Positions 1-10,890 of a stretch of 64,000 bases of DNA are shown in pieces. The stretch's first letter is position 1; every line of letters begins with the position of its first letter. This DNA comes from Notamacropus eugenii (taxonomy: Eukaryota; Chordata; Mammalia; Diprotodontia; Macropodidae). Under the pieces are notes generated by a model, which saw only the letters and a program-made list of their open reading frames with translations, did not search any database and was not told where the DNA came from. Location of the stretch: the NCBI RefSeq assembly GCF_028372415.1, contig NC_092879.1, positions 97,655,067 through 97,719,066 of the forward strand, read 5' to 3'. Both the position numbers and the translations under genes were made by a program.

Positions 1-302
1 AGAAGCCTCTTATTCCTGGGGGTCTGGGGGAAGCAGCAGCCATTTTCTCCATTAGAGTTGGAGGGAGGTAGTGGTCAAGGGAGGGGAGAAGACTTAGTGA
101 GTTGGGAACAGGAGAGCAGTCTTCAAGGGCTTGAAAGCATTTCTCATGGAAAAGGGATCTTACTTCCACTTGGGCGTAAGGAAAACCTTTCACAAATGGA
201 GATTTTTCCCAGAGTGCAGCTTGATGGCCCCTTGCCAGGTGTTTTAGGGAATAAAGGAACTACCTTTTCTGTTCTGAAATCCCAAACACTCCAGGCCAGG
301 GA
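1..302. other. Unassigned sequence at window edge
   Basis: I see no recognisable gene, RNA or repeat in these first 300 bases. Short open frames exist but have no family resemblance and no splice context that I can support. Confidence 0.4.
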
Positions 303-506
303 CAAGGGTGGAGAATCTGTAGCCTCCAGGCTACATGTGGCCTTCTAGGTCCTCAAGTGCAGCCCACCCCCCCTTTGACTGAATCCAAACTTCACAGAAC
401 AAATCCCCCTCATAAAAGACTATAAAACGTGGTCTTAATCAAAAGGCCACACCCAAGGACCCAGAAGGTCACATGTGACCTCAAGGCCGAAGGTTTCCCA
501 CCCCTG
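303..506. mobile_element. Palindromic non-autonomous DNA transposon (hAT-like MITE)
   Basis: The two ends are long inverted repeats. The left end 'caagggtggagaatct' pairs with the complement of the right end 'aggtttcccacccctg', and the symmetry continues inward around 'acatgtgg' on the left and 'cacatgtgac' on the right. The terminal CAGGGGTGG-like ends and the foldback layout fit a mammalian hAT-type MITE. I could not find a clear 8-bp target-site duplication, so the superfamily call is an inference. There is no coding capacity. Confidence 0.6.
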
Positions 507-1011
507 CTCTGGGGCATTTGAACCTTGGTGTAAATTATTTTTCCATGTCCTTTCAAATCAAGCACCAAATGGGCTTTGATGGGGAAAAGAATGCACAGCA
601 TTTTGGCTTCTGGGAAATCCTGGTCTTACAGGGGAAGGTTCTCTGAGAATGTGCAGATGGGGAGGAGGTGGGGCCCTGGAGCAGTACCACGTGACTGAAG
701 TGGGCCTCAGAGACTGTCTCCACCCCCCGCTCCCCATACGCCTGGTTACCATGACAATATCGGGTTTTGTCCTCCCTGCTTCCCTTGGATCCCCCTAGGA
801 ATCAGGCTCCAGTATGATGAAGAGTTGGTCACAACCTGATTAAAGTGCTTCCATGCTCTTTCCCCACAGCACCTCCAAGTCCATCTAGTATTCCTCAGGG
901 GCTGGTTGGGGAGTGAAGAGAAAACTGGGCAGGGGCAGGGGGGAGGGTGTCGCTGGGAAGTCAGGGGATCCATTGGAGGAACCAGAGACTGACTGGGGAA
1001 AAGAAAAAGGA
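507..1011. other. Unassigned intergenic sequence
   Basis: GC-moderate sequence with no supported gene or repeat family. Short open frames on the minus strand have no recognisable domain. Confidence 0.4.
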
Positions 1012-1420
1012 ACAAGCATTTATACAATACCTACTATGTGCTGTTGCTGCTCAGTTGTTTCAATTGTAGCTGACTTCTTGTGACCCCATTTGGGGTTTTC
1101 TTGGCAAAGATACTGGAGTGCTTTGCCATTTTTTCTCCAGCTCATTTTACAGATGAGGAAATAGAGGCAAACAGGGTCAAATGATTTGCCCAGGGTCACA
1201 CAGGTAGTAAGTTTTTACAAATATTATCTCATTTGACCCTTACAACAACCCTGGGATGTAGGTACTATTATGAGCCTCATTTTACAGATGAGGAAACTGA
1301 GGCAAATAAGGTTAATGACTTGTCCAAGTTCTCAAATCGAGAAAATATCTGAGGCCTAATCTGAACTCAGTTCTTCCTGACCCAAGCCCAGCACTCCATC
1401 CACTGTGCCACCAAGCTATG
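1012..1420 (-). repeat. Marsupial SINE nested inside an older MIR-type SINE
   Basis: A MIR-like element begins with 'aagcatttatacaatacc' and resumes near 1207 with 'acaaatattatctcatttga', ending with the typical 'cagcactccatccactg'. Between the two halves, roughly 1040-1206, lies a younger marsupial SINE in antisense orientation, marked by 'gaccccatttggggttttct' and 'tgccattttttctccagctc'. The order of insertion is read directly from the interruption. Confidence 0.75.
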
Positions 1421-2334
1421 GAGAAGAGAAGACAGAGCCATGTAATGGGATGGCTGATTCAACGACTTATAAGGGCTGCTTTGTGGAGGAGAGGCCTAGG
1501 AGATTCTGGAGCAGGGGCGGAGGGAGTCAAGTCTAGTCAGGAAGCATTTTGGAGGCACTCTGCTAAGCCTTTGGGATACAAAGAAAGAGAAAAGCAAGGC
1601 TCTGACCTCAGGAAGCTCCCAATCTACTGTAGGAGACATCATGGAAAGAGTTGAGTACATACAAAATGCCATCAGGACAACCCCGAGGGCCACCAGGAAA
1701 GGATAAGTGCAATTCTAACTCTAAATACCTCTGATTCCAAGGTAGAATTTTAGCTGAGATGTGGGAGAGGCCCAGGGACAAATAGCCAAAGTACCCAGAG
1801 GCTGGAGATCAAGGGTCTTTTGCAAGAAACAAGGAGAAAAGGAGTATGTAGAGGGGAATAGAGTGGAAGGCGGCTTCCAAGGCCAGAATGGGTCAAGCAG
1901 AAAATTTCTGGGGAAGATAAAAGGAGCCCTGGACTTTGAGGAGGAGAGTAGGTACCATGGACCCTCCTGGGCTTTAGGGAGACCCCTTTGGTGAATGGAG
2001 GATGTCCTGGTGTGGGGAGAGCCTGGAAGCAGGCAGACCTCCCCTTCACCCCCCAGAAGCTACCCTGTAATCCAGGGGTGGGAAGATGAGGGTCTGTAGC
2101 ACGGTGAGCTGGGGAAGGTGGGGGACAAGTGTGAGAGCAGAGAAGGAAGCATATTCAAGAAATATTTTGCAACCCAGACCTCCCTGAGCATGTTCAATTA
2201 GGGCCGCATAAGGCACCTTTGGAACATGGTCAGATTTCCTAACATGTAGCCCACTGGATCCCCTACCACATGGGTGGGGGTAGTATCTTTTGGGTGGCTG
2301 CCTACATCTTTCAAACTGCTGAGACTGTGCTGAT
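1421..2334. other. Unassigned intergenic sequence
   Basis: No gene is supported. The stretch near 1990-2060 resembles the 3' part of an ancient interspersed repeat, but too weakly to name. Confidence 0.35.
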
Positions 2335-2515
2335 GTGGCCTCAGACACTTCCTAGCTGGGTGATCCTGGGCAAGTCTCTTAATCCTATTTGCCTCAGTTT
2401 TATCATCTGTTAAATGAACTGGAGAAGAAAATGGCAAACCACTCCAGTGACTCTGTCAAGAAAAGCCCAAATGGGTTCAAGGAAAGTCGGACAGGAACAA
2501 CAACGGTGCACTATG
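2335..2515 (+). repeat. Marsupial tRNA/CORE-type SINE fragment, sense orientation
   Basis: The SINE body runs from 'cctcagacacttcctagctg' through 'gcctcagttttatcatctgt' to 'aaaagcccaaatgggttcaa' and an 'aacaacaac' tail. The 5' promoter part is missing. Short open frames here come from the SINE. Confidence 0.8.
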
Positions 2516-3735
2516 CAATCCTCTTTTCTACCCTAAGCTTTTTTGGCTGCTTTTTTTCAGTGACAAAAGTCTGCACATCCAGAGGGTGAAGATCCCAGTT
2601 CACTCCATGCACAGAGGAGTACAATTATGCCTCCCAGGGACTGATTTGTGATTTTACCTCTTGAAGTGAATATTTCTATGTAAAAGCAAATATAAATGTT
2701 TGTTAGTAGCTAAAAGGAACTAAGGTATAGAGGGCCAACCCTCCCCACCACCACCACGCTAGGGGAAAGCCAGTAAGTTGGGACTGGAGCCATTTGCAGA
2801 GACTAGACAATCCCCTCCCCCTTCAGGGTACCAGAGAACCCTGAAGGGGAGAATTGAAAAAGAGCTCAATTGGCTCCCAGGCCATGGGGTTCACGGTAGT
2901 TGCTGTTAGATTTTGAATAAAAAAAACAGGAAGTGATCTGGTTGACTATAATGGGAGGTGACAGAGAGTAAGCCATCAATAATGAAAGATAGGTTTCCAG
3001 CCTGGGAGAGTGGGAGGATGGTAGGGGCCTCCACAGTGATAGGGCAGTTAGGAAAAGATAATGAGTTACCATTCTGATTTGAGGAGCTTAAGATGCCTAT
3101 GAGATGGCCAGTTGGAGGTGAGGTCAAGAGAGGGATGAGAGTTGAAAATACAGATCTAAGTGAAACAGAATGGGGAAATGAGAAGAGGGCGCAGGACAGA
3201 ACCATGTGGAATACTCGTGGTTAATGGGCACAGCTCTTTGAAGAGCCAGCCGAGGAGCCTGACAAACAGAAATCCCACGGGTAGAAGGAGAACCAGGGGA
3301 GCGCACTGTCACCAAAAGCTAGAGAGAAAAGTCTCAAGAAAAGGGGGAGGGACAATATGAGAGGCAGCAGAAAAGTCCAGAAGGATAAGGATCGAGAACA
3401 TACCTTTGGCTTTGGCCATTGAGACATCCCTGGTAACTTTGGAGAGTAGTGTCAGTTGAGTGAGAAGGTAGGAAACCAAACTGAGGCAACTTTAGAATGA
3501 AACGAGAGGACTGCAAGTGGAATGACCAGCTGTGGACAGCCTTCTCAAGGGCGCAAACCATTAAAAAAAAGGGCAAGGTGGAGGATGCTAGAGAGGAGGG
3601 GTAGAGGAGTGAGGATGTTATCAGGAAGGAGGAGAAGTGGGCATATCTGTAGGCAAAAGGGAAACAGTCAGTACACAGGCAGAACTTGGAGATTAGTGGA
3701 TGAGAATGGAGGAATCTGATGCTGAAAATGGGATT
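2516..3735. other. Degenerate, probably ancient repeat sequence
   Basis: Purine-rich sequence with the texture of an old mammalian interspersed repeat (for example 'ccatgtggaatactcgtggt', which resembles the common 'cctggggaacactc' type). I cannot assign a family and see no supported gene. Confidence 0.3.
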
Positions 3736-5921
3736 CCTTCAACAGCACCCCCACATGACATGACTCTCCATCATGATCACCCTCCACTGGCCATACACCA
3801 GTGGGTCAGGGTCCTTCCTAAATTTAGACCTCAGAGGCAAGCCCAACCTCCAAACACAGCAGGGGACAGGAAGGCTCACACCCCTCAGCCTGAACCCTCC
3901 AACTCACTTCAGGGTTGTCCAAGATGGGATGTCTTTGCTGACAGCCACATCACACCATGGTGACTCCTCTTGGGCTTGGAGTCAAGTCAAACCCCAGAAC
4001 CCTGCACTCAGACCACTATCTACTCATGTTTTCCCCATCCCAGATTTGTGAAGTGACAGGTTTTAACCACCCCCAATCAACCTCAAATTTTTCCTCAGTG
4101 GACTCCATCTTATTCAATTCAGCCTGTTGACATGTTTGGGGATCCTGACTATGTTACCCCTGTGTGTGAGTGACCTCTTCCTCCCAGCTCCGGGTCCTCT
4201 GTTCACTGGAGGAGCCTGCTGCCACCTCCACTTCTCTGTGATAGAGACTCCCACTAACTGATAGCCAAGCCCAGATCCCGAGGTACTTCATGGGCACTGA
4301 CTTCACCCAAGTTGTCATCGAACCTGTCTGGTCTTTCCAAAAGCTCCAAAGCCACGTCAATGTACAATCATCTTTGGGCAGCCCATCCCACCCTGGGACA
4401 GCTCTCCTTGTTAGAAACTGTTCTCCTTACATCGTCTGAATCTGCTTCCCCCATCCCCCCAAGTTCTCCCTGGCCTTCTTCCCACCTCCCCACCTCAGAA
4501 GAAACCCCCTCCCTCCCCCACAGGACAGCCTTTCCCATACCACCAAGCACAGAGGCTACAGACCACCACGTTTCCTCAGCCTCCTCTCTCAGTCCTCCCT
4601 CATAGGCCCCCCATCCTTCTGTCCCCAGCCCCCCCATCCCTTCCCCCTCCCCCAATGGCCCTCTGCTCCAACCTCCCACACACATCACTGAAGCAGCCTG
4701 GATGCCCCCCAACTGGCCCCATGACACTCACCCCTTGGTACCTGGCCACTTATTTGATTTAAGGTTGTCACATCTTGAAGCTTTTTTATGCCATGGAAGT
4801 GAAAGTTTCCATTACACACACTCACACACACAATCACACACTCCTACTCACAAACACACAAACACACACACACACACACTCACACACACAATCACACATA
4901 CACACACCTGCTTTCAGGTACGAGGGACCCAGAGGTCCCCTTCTGACCCTGACTTGCCCCATGCCCCTAACCAGAGGTGGCCAAGGGCCCAAGGAGCTCC
5001 CCAGAGTGGGGGCTCCTGCTCAGGCCCATTGGGCTAAGGGCTCCTTCTGCTCCTTCTCCCACATTCCTCCCTCCTGCACTCATGGTCCCAGGTCCTCGGT
5101 GCTGTCCCCCCTAGGAGTCTGAATCAACAACCAAGTGCTCAGTGGAAATAGCTCCCAGAGCTAAAGGATCCAGACAAGATTTGAGGGTGGTGAGGGTGGA
5201 GCAGGCCTTGCAAAGGCTTCCCTCATAGCAGACAGCTGGTCTGAGGCCTGCAGAAAAAGGCAGCTCAAGGGGGAGAGGATGTGGGGCCAGATCCTTGAGA
5301 TCAAAGCTGGGCCTGGGAAGAGGAGCAGGCACCTGATGGTATCACCTGGCTCGAGGGCAATGCTTCAGCCAAGACTTGGCCCCTGCAGGCTGCTTCCCTG
5401 AAGCAAAGACCCCACATCCCTGCCTGGTTAGGGCTTTACCCAAGAGAGCCTGGCCAGGGTGACTGAGTGTGAGAGAGCCACTGAGGCCAGTGCCCAGGCC
5501 AGCCCCTGCTACCTCATCTTACCTGGCCCCAGGGGCACTTGGCTGCTTTGCCCAACAAGGCCTTCAAAGATGGAGACTCCTCCTAACTCCAGGCTGTCCC
5601 CCCTCCTCCCCAACAGCCCCCCTTTAAAAAACAAAACGGCAAAAGGTGCAATTTACTTTCCTTTAATTATCAACTGAATAAAAGTGTCAAAGTTAAAAAA
5701 GCAGAACTACTGAGCTTTTACTCTGTCTCCTGGGAGACTTGCAAGAAGTGGGAAAGCATGAAGGGCAGAGGGTGGGCAGCTAAGAGGCCTGGAGTGACTA
5801 AGACAGAGGACAGAGGGGAGCACATGCTCAGAGACCAAAGGAGGGACCTGGTGGGGCTGGCCCTGGTCCTGCTGCCTGGATCTTCAGGGTCCTCTTCCTC
5901 CTCCAGGGGAGCCCTCCTAAG
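3736..5921 (-). repeat. Left arm of a 2.19-kb inverted repeat (3' flank of G1)
   Basis: This segment is the near-exact reverse complement of 39060-41246; paired positions sum to 44981-44982. By eye only isolated substitutions separate the arms, for example 'caaaacggc' here against 'caaaatggc' in the other copy. The arm begins within two bases of the G1 stop codon and carries that gene's 3' untranslated region, an ATTAAA poly(A) signal and a (CA)n tract (4815-4910). The spacer is about 33 kb. It looks like an inverted duplication kept uniform by recent origin or gene conversion. Confidence 0.95.
5662..5667 (-). terminator. Poly(A) signal of G1 (ATTAAA)
   Basis: ATTAAA on the minus strand, about 250 bases past the G1 stop codon. 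It is preserved at the matching place behind G3 (39314-39319). Only a signal variant is present; no minus-strand AATAAA lies in this stretch. Confidence 0.55.
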
Positions 5922-6227
5922 CTTGGTTCCCACCGGCTGCCCCATCATTCTCCACCTCGGCCTCCTGGCTCATCTTAGCTTTCTTCGGGATTCTCTCGTC
6001 CAGCTCCTGCTCTGCAACCTTGGTCCTCACCATCTCCCGGAACCTGGCTGGTTCTTTCATGAACTTTTCCAGGTGATCCAGCAGGGCATCCACTTTCTGC
6101 TTAATGTGCACAAACTCCTGCTTCACATTCTGGGGATCATCATTTTTGAATTGGGATGACTTGGGCAACTGACTTGGCTGACCACTCTCAAAAGGAAAGT
6201 CAACTTTGGCTCCATCGGACATGTTGT
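5917..6227 (-). CDS. G1 exon 2: RRM-less hnRNP C/RALY-type zipper protein
   Basis: The last exon of a minus-strand family member starts after a 'tctattatcag' acceptor and ends at TAG (5919-5917). In phase 1 it reads (D)NMSDGAKVDF..., then QNVKQEFVHIKQKVDALLDH, an approximately 28-residue amphipathic zipper close to hnRNP C (KKELTQIKQKVDSLLENLEK). A charged tail with PKKAK and an acidic stretch follows, ending GGNQA. The hnRNP C zipper mediates tetramer formation and, with the basic residues before it, RNA binding; no RRM is present here. From the conserved ATG at 6222 the exon alone gives about 100 residues. The ending Asn-Gln-Ala-stop matches Asn-Gln-Val-Ala-stop in G4. Function is inferred only from the zipper: probably a nuclear RNA-binding or hetero-oligomerising protein. 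A pseudogene is possible, but the frame, acceptor and zipper are intact. Confidence 0.68.
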
Positions 6228-7346
6228 CTGATAATAGATAATAATAATGATCGTTACAAACATACCCCCAAAGTAACATGGTGAACAAACAGATGGTAAT
6301 AGACCTGGCTGATCACTGTGGCCCAAGGCTCAGGCTATTGGCCACACTGACGTAGCTATCGCATGGACTGGTACATCTTGAAAGGTTTTTCACAATCTAT
6401 CACCATGCTGAATACTGTACTCAGCAACTCTAAACTATATGGGATGAAATGCTTTCAAACTGTAAAGACATTACAGAAGACATTAAACCATGTAGTTCCT
6501 GGACAAGGTGCATATGTGGCATCCCTGCTCTGTTTGCTGCATGCATAGGAAACAGAAGTGTTCAGACCATGAGCAAAGGGACAGAGCCTCTATCCTAGTC
6601 CTTTGTTCAATGACCAAATGACTGTCTCTTTGTCTACCTGCAAGACATTTGCAAGGCACTGAACTTAACAGCTAACATGTACAGCTCTCTCTGTGTCTGT
6701 CTCTTTGCTTCTGTCTGTCTGTCTCTCTCCCCCTCTATCTCCTCTCTCTGTCTCCTGCTTTTTTCCATTTTTCTAAATTCATTCAAGCTTGTCAAGCAAA
6801 GAAGGTGGGGTGAGTTTTCTTCCCTGCCTCCGTACCCATAGTCCCACTGTGGGGCAGCCCTCCTTCTTCTCCCTTGGGCTCCTCTCCAGGCCTTGTAGCT
6901 GCTGGCTCCAACCTGACTCTTGCTCCTTTGGTCCTCCCTGTGCAGGCCACCTGAGTCATCTGCCTAAAGCCTGGCTCTGGGACTCAGCCAGTCCTTCCCC
7001 CACCAGGGCCCAGCACTGCCTCCCCATTACCCACCATGGCCCCCCATCTATACTTCTTTGGTTGTCTCTCAAGGTCCTCCAAAAGCTGACAGTCCTTTGA
7101 GGACTATTACATAGTAAAAAAGAACCCTGGATTTGGAAGCAGACAAAGGAGCTGCCCTTTGAGTTTCATTTCCTTCGAGGAGCCAACAAGGGAGGGAGAG
7201 GGCTGCTATCTTCACCAAGGAAGCCTGAACTTGAGGATAACCAGAAGCTAGCAGGGGGAATTATGGAAAAGGAATAAGGTGGGGTTTTCAATTCAATTCA
7301 ATTCTTCTGTACTGGAAGAGGGTTAGAACTGCCTGCCAGGGTCTGT
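6228..7346 (-). other. G1 intron segment, homologous to the G2 intron
   Basis: On the minus strand, about 7090 down to 6685 aligns well (roughly 85% by eye) with G2 intron positions 21930-22320, sharing 'ggcctgcacagggaggacca' and 'gaggcagggaagaaaactca'. The shared intron shows that G1 and G2 descend from one gene with the same intron position. It also shows that the G1 first exon must lie at higher coordinates. A CT-rich simple tract occupies 6685-6757. The part nearest exon 2 has no recognisable content. Confidence 0.7.
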
Positions 7347-7585
7347 GGCAGCTGAGTAGCTCAGTGGATAGAGCTCTGGGCCTGGAGGCAGGAGGACTTG
7401 AGTTCAAATGTGGCCAGACAAGTCCTAGCAGTGTGACCCTGGACAAGTCACATAGCCTCTGGCTACCTCAGCTTCCTCTTCTGTAAAATGGGGATGACAA
7501 CAGCACCTACCAAAGGAGATAATAATTATAAAGAACCTGGCACATAGTAAGCACTATGTAAATGTGCACTATTATTATTGGCTCT
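7347..7585 (+). repeat. tRNA-derived marsupial SINE with A and B boxes
   Basis: The 5' end is tRNA-like: an A box in 'tagctcagtggatagagctc' and a B box in 'gagttcaaat', followed by the CORE/MIR body 'cctcttctgtaaaatgggga' and the tail 'tagtaagcactatgtaaatg'. It is inserted in the presumed G1 intron. It is not a tRNA gene, because the rest of the cloverleaf is absent. Confidence 0.8.
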
Positions 7586-7809
7586 AGGACAATGGTTAAG
7601 GAGATTGCGGAGAGTAAAGAAACCATATTCAAAAGGTAGGGGTGGGGAGGAGGCCTCCGAATTGGTCTCTAAGGGTCAGAATTGTCACTCTGGGATTCTC
7701 TGATCCCAAAGGTCTTCTGCTATCTGTCAATACTTTTCATCCCATGCAAATTAAGGGCAATGAACCCGATGTCCTGTGAGACTGATTCCTTCTCTGAATA
7801 TTGGCGATA

Positions 7810-8640
7810 TGTATGATTCCTCTCTGGGCCTCAGTTTCCTGAGCTGTAATATAAGGGAGTTGGATTGGATGTCATCTCAGGGAGGGCTCTAGTTCAGATG
7901 TTCTGAGTTTCTAAATGACTCCCTCTCTCTGGGCCTCAGTTTCCCTTTGGCTCTATGGATTGAGTTCTCAACTCTGACATTCAGTGACGCTGAATCGCTT
8001 TCAGCCTTTCTAGGTCTCAGATTGCTTCATATCTGTAAAATGAGAAAATTGTACTGGGATTCTTGGTCTGAATTTCTGTGTGGGAGCCTAAAAGTCTCCT
8101 CCCAATTCCTTTCTGAGCCTCGATTTTCCCTTTTGTAAAATTATAGGGCTGGATTTGATGGACTCTAAGGGCCTTGTTGCTAACACTGAACTTCTGTGAT
8201 CTTAAGTTGTTTTCCCTCTGAGCCTCAGTTTTCCTCTCTGTAAAATGAGTGACTTTCTAAGAAGTCTGATGGAAGCTCTGATCCCTAAGTTCTAGCTGAC
8301 TAGAGACTACTTCTCTCACCAAGGATCAGTTTCATGCCTTGTAAAGTGAGAGGGTTGAGAAGAGTGGTCTCTAAAGGCCAACTAAAGATTAGTGAGCAGG
8401 AGAGAGTTGCCCTCTATGAACTTCAATTTCTTACCTCCACAAAATGATCTGAGTGTTGGACTGAAGTCTCTCAACTCCTGGATTTAAGCCCTGGGATGCT
8501 CAGGGTCCCTCCTCTGCAAAAGTCCTCGGGACCCCACCACCACCAGCACTATCCCACCATGTGGGACTCAGTCTCCCTTTATCAAATGGGATCCTTAGGG
8601 TCTCCACTGCCCTATGGGGCTTAGTCTTCCCCTCCTCCCT
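7810..8640 (+). repeat. Degenerate tandem array of a SINE-tail-like unit
   Basis: About eight diverged units with spacing near 90-110 bases. Each contains variants of 'gggcctcagtttcc', then 'ctgtaaaatgag', a 'gattggat'-like segment and a 'ctctaagggcc' segment. Examples start near 7818, 7926, 8010, 8110, 8217 and 8325. The unit resembles the 3' half of MIR-type SINEs, so this looks like an old minisatellite expanded from a SINE tail. Confidence 0.6.
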
Positions 8641-8663
8641 TTTCCCAACCCATGCCCATTTAC

Positions 8664-8673
8664 CTTGGTCCAT
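8664..8673 (-). CDS. Tentative G1 exon 1 (Met-Asp-Gln, phase-1 donor)
   Basis: On the minus strand 'aaaatggaccaag|gtaaatggg' would supply Met-Asp-Gln and the first base of a split codon, joining in frame to exon 2. The candidate is attractive because other first exons end in the same way: Met-Asp-Pro-Gln in G2, Met-Asp-Ile-Lys in G3 and Met-Glu-Lys in G5, with GTAA donors. The Kozak context is good (A at -3, G at +4). Against it, the frame is closed a few codons upstream, no convincing TATA box is visible, and no transcript evidence is available. Confidence 0.35.
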
Positions 8674-8944
8674 TTTCTGGCCTGGTGAAGGTCAGGGCTA
8701 GGAGAGGAATCAGGCAGGCTTCTGACTTCTCAGAACAGGTAAGGGGTGTGTCTTTCTGGAGATTTGCAGAACAACTGCCTCCTACTGGATTCTCTAAGGC
8801 TCAGCTGCCCCACCCCTCCCTCCTGACCTCTTTCCAGCCTGCCCTTCTCCCTCCCTCCCCTCCTCCCCATCCAGAACCTAACATCTCTCTCTCTCTCTCT
8901 CTCTCTGGGTGTCTCTCCCTCTGTCTCTGTGTCTCTCCCTCCTT

Positions 8945-10110
8945 TTTAACAATTTTGTTTTATTGTGATCTTGACAAACACGAACATTTCCATATACAGA
9001 CGAGAGTGAGAGATTTATATACAAATCTGTGAAGTCTATTACAGATACTCTTACAAGTAGATATGAAATTAACCCAACTGTCTTGCTTGACTCCTGGCTC
9101 ATTCAGAATTTACTCTTAAAAACTGCTTCCTCGAGGCTCTTTTTTTTCTTCCTTGTAAGGTTGATCACTCTCACTCACCTCACACCTTCCTGCCCACCCC
9201 CATCCAAGGGAAAGGCCTTCTCTGAAGCAAATCCAGTCAAGCAGCCCAACTCCACACTGTGTTGGCATGTCTCAGCTTTCTGCCAGGAGGTGCTGGGGCA
9301 CATGGGGCATGCTGCTGGGTTTGCTAATACTGCGGATTTGCATTGATTCCGAAGTCTTTCAAGACCTTTTCCCTGATTGTTGTACACATTATTAGTTACA
9401 GGGTCATTACATAGCACAATTTACATTGTAGTTCACACATTGCATGGAATAATTGTCAATATAAATTATTCTCCTCCTCCTTCATTCTGTATCAGTTCAC
9501 ACAAGGCTTCCTAGTTTTCCCTGAATCCATCCCTTTCATCATTTCTGATGTAATGTTTCATTGTGTGTGTGTATGTGTGCGTGCGTGTGTGTGTGTGTCT
9601 TGGGGGATGGCTAAGGAACTGGTGATATATATATACACATACACATATGTATGTGTGTGTGTGCATGTCTGTCCATCTAAATGTATATATATATATATAT
9701 ATGTATGTATAAATATATGTGTATCTAAATCTATCTACCATCATGATCACTTCTTCATCCATTCTGCAATTTGCTATAACAACAAGGGTGACTTTGTACA
9801 TAGGAGCCCTTTGTCTCTGCCTTTGAACTTTTTAGGGTATAGGTCCAGCAGTGGCCTTGCTGGGTCAAAGTGTAAACACGCTAGTTCCAAACTTTCTGGA
9901 GTGCCTGGACCACCCACAATGCATTTGTGTGCCTGACCTCCCAGATCCCCTCCAAAAATTGCCATTGTCCTCCTTCTGTTCATCTCGGCCCATCTGAGGG
10001 CTAGGAAACGAAACCTCAACTTTGAAAACTTTGCTTTTCTCTTCTTTTTAATTCTTTTTGAGCTTTTCTCTCATTTTTTTTACACATGGATGTTGATTCC
10101 TTGCAATGCT
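8945..10110 (-). mobile_element. L1 LINE 3' region, antisense
   Basis: Antisense of the mammalian L1 3' part is recognisable from 'tagggtataggtccagcagt', 'ccttgctgggtcaaagtgt', 'atgcatttgtgtgc' and 'gatcccctccaaaaattgcc'. It is old and interrupted by a TG/TA microsatellite at 9563-9720. The short open frames inside are by-products of the repeat. Confidence 0.65.
9563..9720. repeat. (TG)n/(TA)n microsatellite
   Basis: Mixed TGTG and TATA tracts with interruptions, lying within the antisense L1 fragment. Confidence 0.9.
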
Positions 10111-10890
10111 TCTTTTGAGAAGTGCCTATGGATGCTCCAAGATGATTCATTTACTTCCTATGATGTCCTCTAGCCTTTAAGACCATAAATGTGAGAGGTA
10201 TCAGGTTCCTTTCTTTTCTAATTAGTTTATGAGATGACATTTCAAAACTAGGTCATGGAAACAGGGGGAGCTTATGACGGTGGGAGATGTGAGTAGACTC
10301 CTAAGCCAAACTGCTGTCCTCTTTTCCCAGCAGGTTTATTTCCCCACCCAATGGTTGGGCCTGGCCTCCAAAGTTGGGGTCCTTGAAACTAGTAAACTCT
10401 AAGTTAACATTTTTGATTCTGTCTTATGTCCCTAATCTGTTCCCCTGAACAACGTTTCTCTGTTTCAATCGGCGCTGAATACTCGTGCTGATTATTACTT
10501 TGTGTTATATCTGGTGCTGCTAGGCCCACTTCCTGCCTACTTTTTTCATTATTTCCCTTGAAATTCTTGACATTTTGTTCCTCCAAATATATTTTGTTAT
10601 TACTTTATCTAGTTTTACAAAGTAAACCTTTGGTAGTTTGATATGGCCCTAGATCTGTAAGTTAATCACGTAGTCTTAGAATTTCGGTTACATAGACACA
10701 GCCCAACCACGAGGGAGCCGATGGAGCCTGAACCTTGGGAAGAAGCTCAGTGGTCCCCCAAGTCCAATCCAGCCAGTGAAGGGCCTCCCAAGGGGTGCTC
10801 CAGTCTTTGCTGGCGGGCCTCCAAGGAGGGGGAGCCAACCTCCTCTCCAAGAAGCCCTTGTGCTTGTGGCCAGCTCTCACTTTTAGGAAG
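10111..10890. other. Unassigned AT-rich sequence
   Basis: No gene supported. It may continue the flanking LINE debris, but no diagnostic motif is visible. Confidence 0.35.

Noticed and set aside
4368-4727. A 119-residue Gly/Glu-rich minus-strand frame in the inverted repeat, also seen in the right arm
   Set aside because: It is low-complexity, its start differs between the arms, and it lies downstream of the G1 and G3 poly(A) signals.
5718-5948. A 76-residue frame overlapping the G1 stop (RRAPLEEEEDPEDP...) as a separate gene
   Set aside because: It is better explained as the out-of-frame continuation of the family 3' region, with no independent start context. It is kept only as a finding about a former acidic tail.
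7347-7420. tRNA-like A and B boxes
   Set aside because: They belong to a tRNA-derived SINE; no full cloverleaf or acceptor stem can be drawn.
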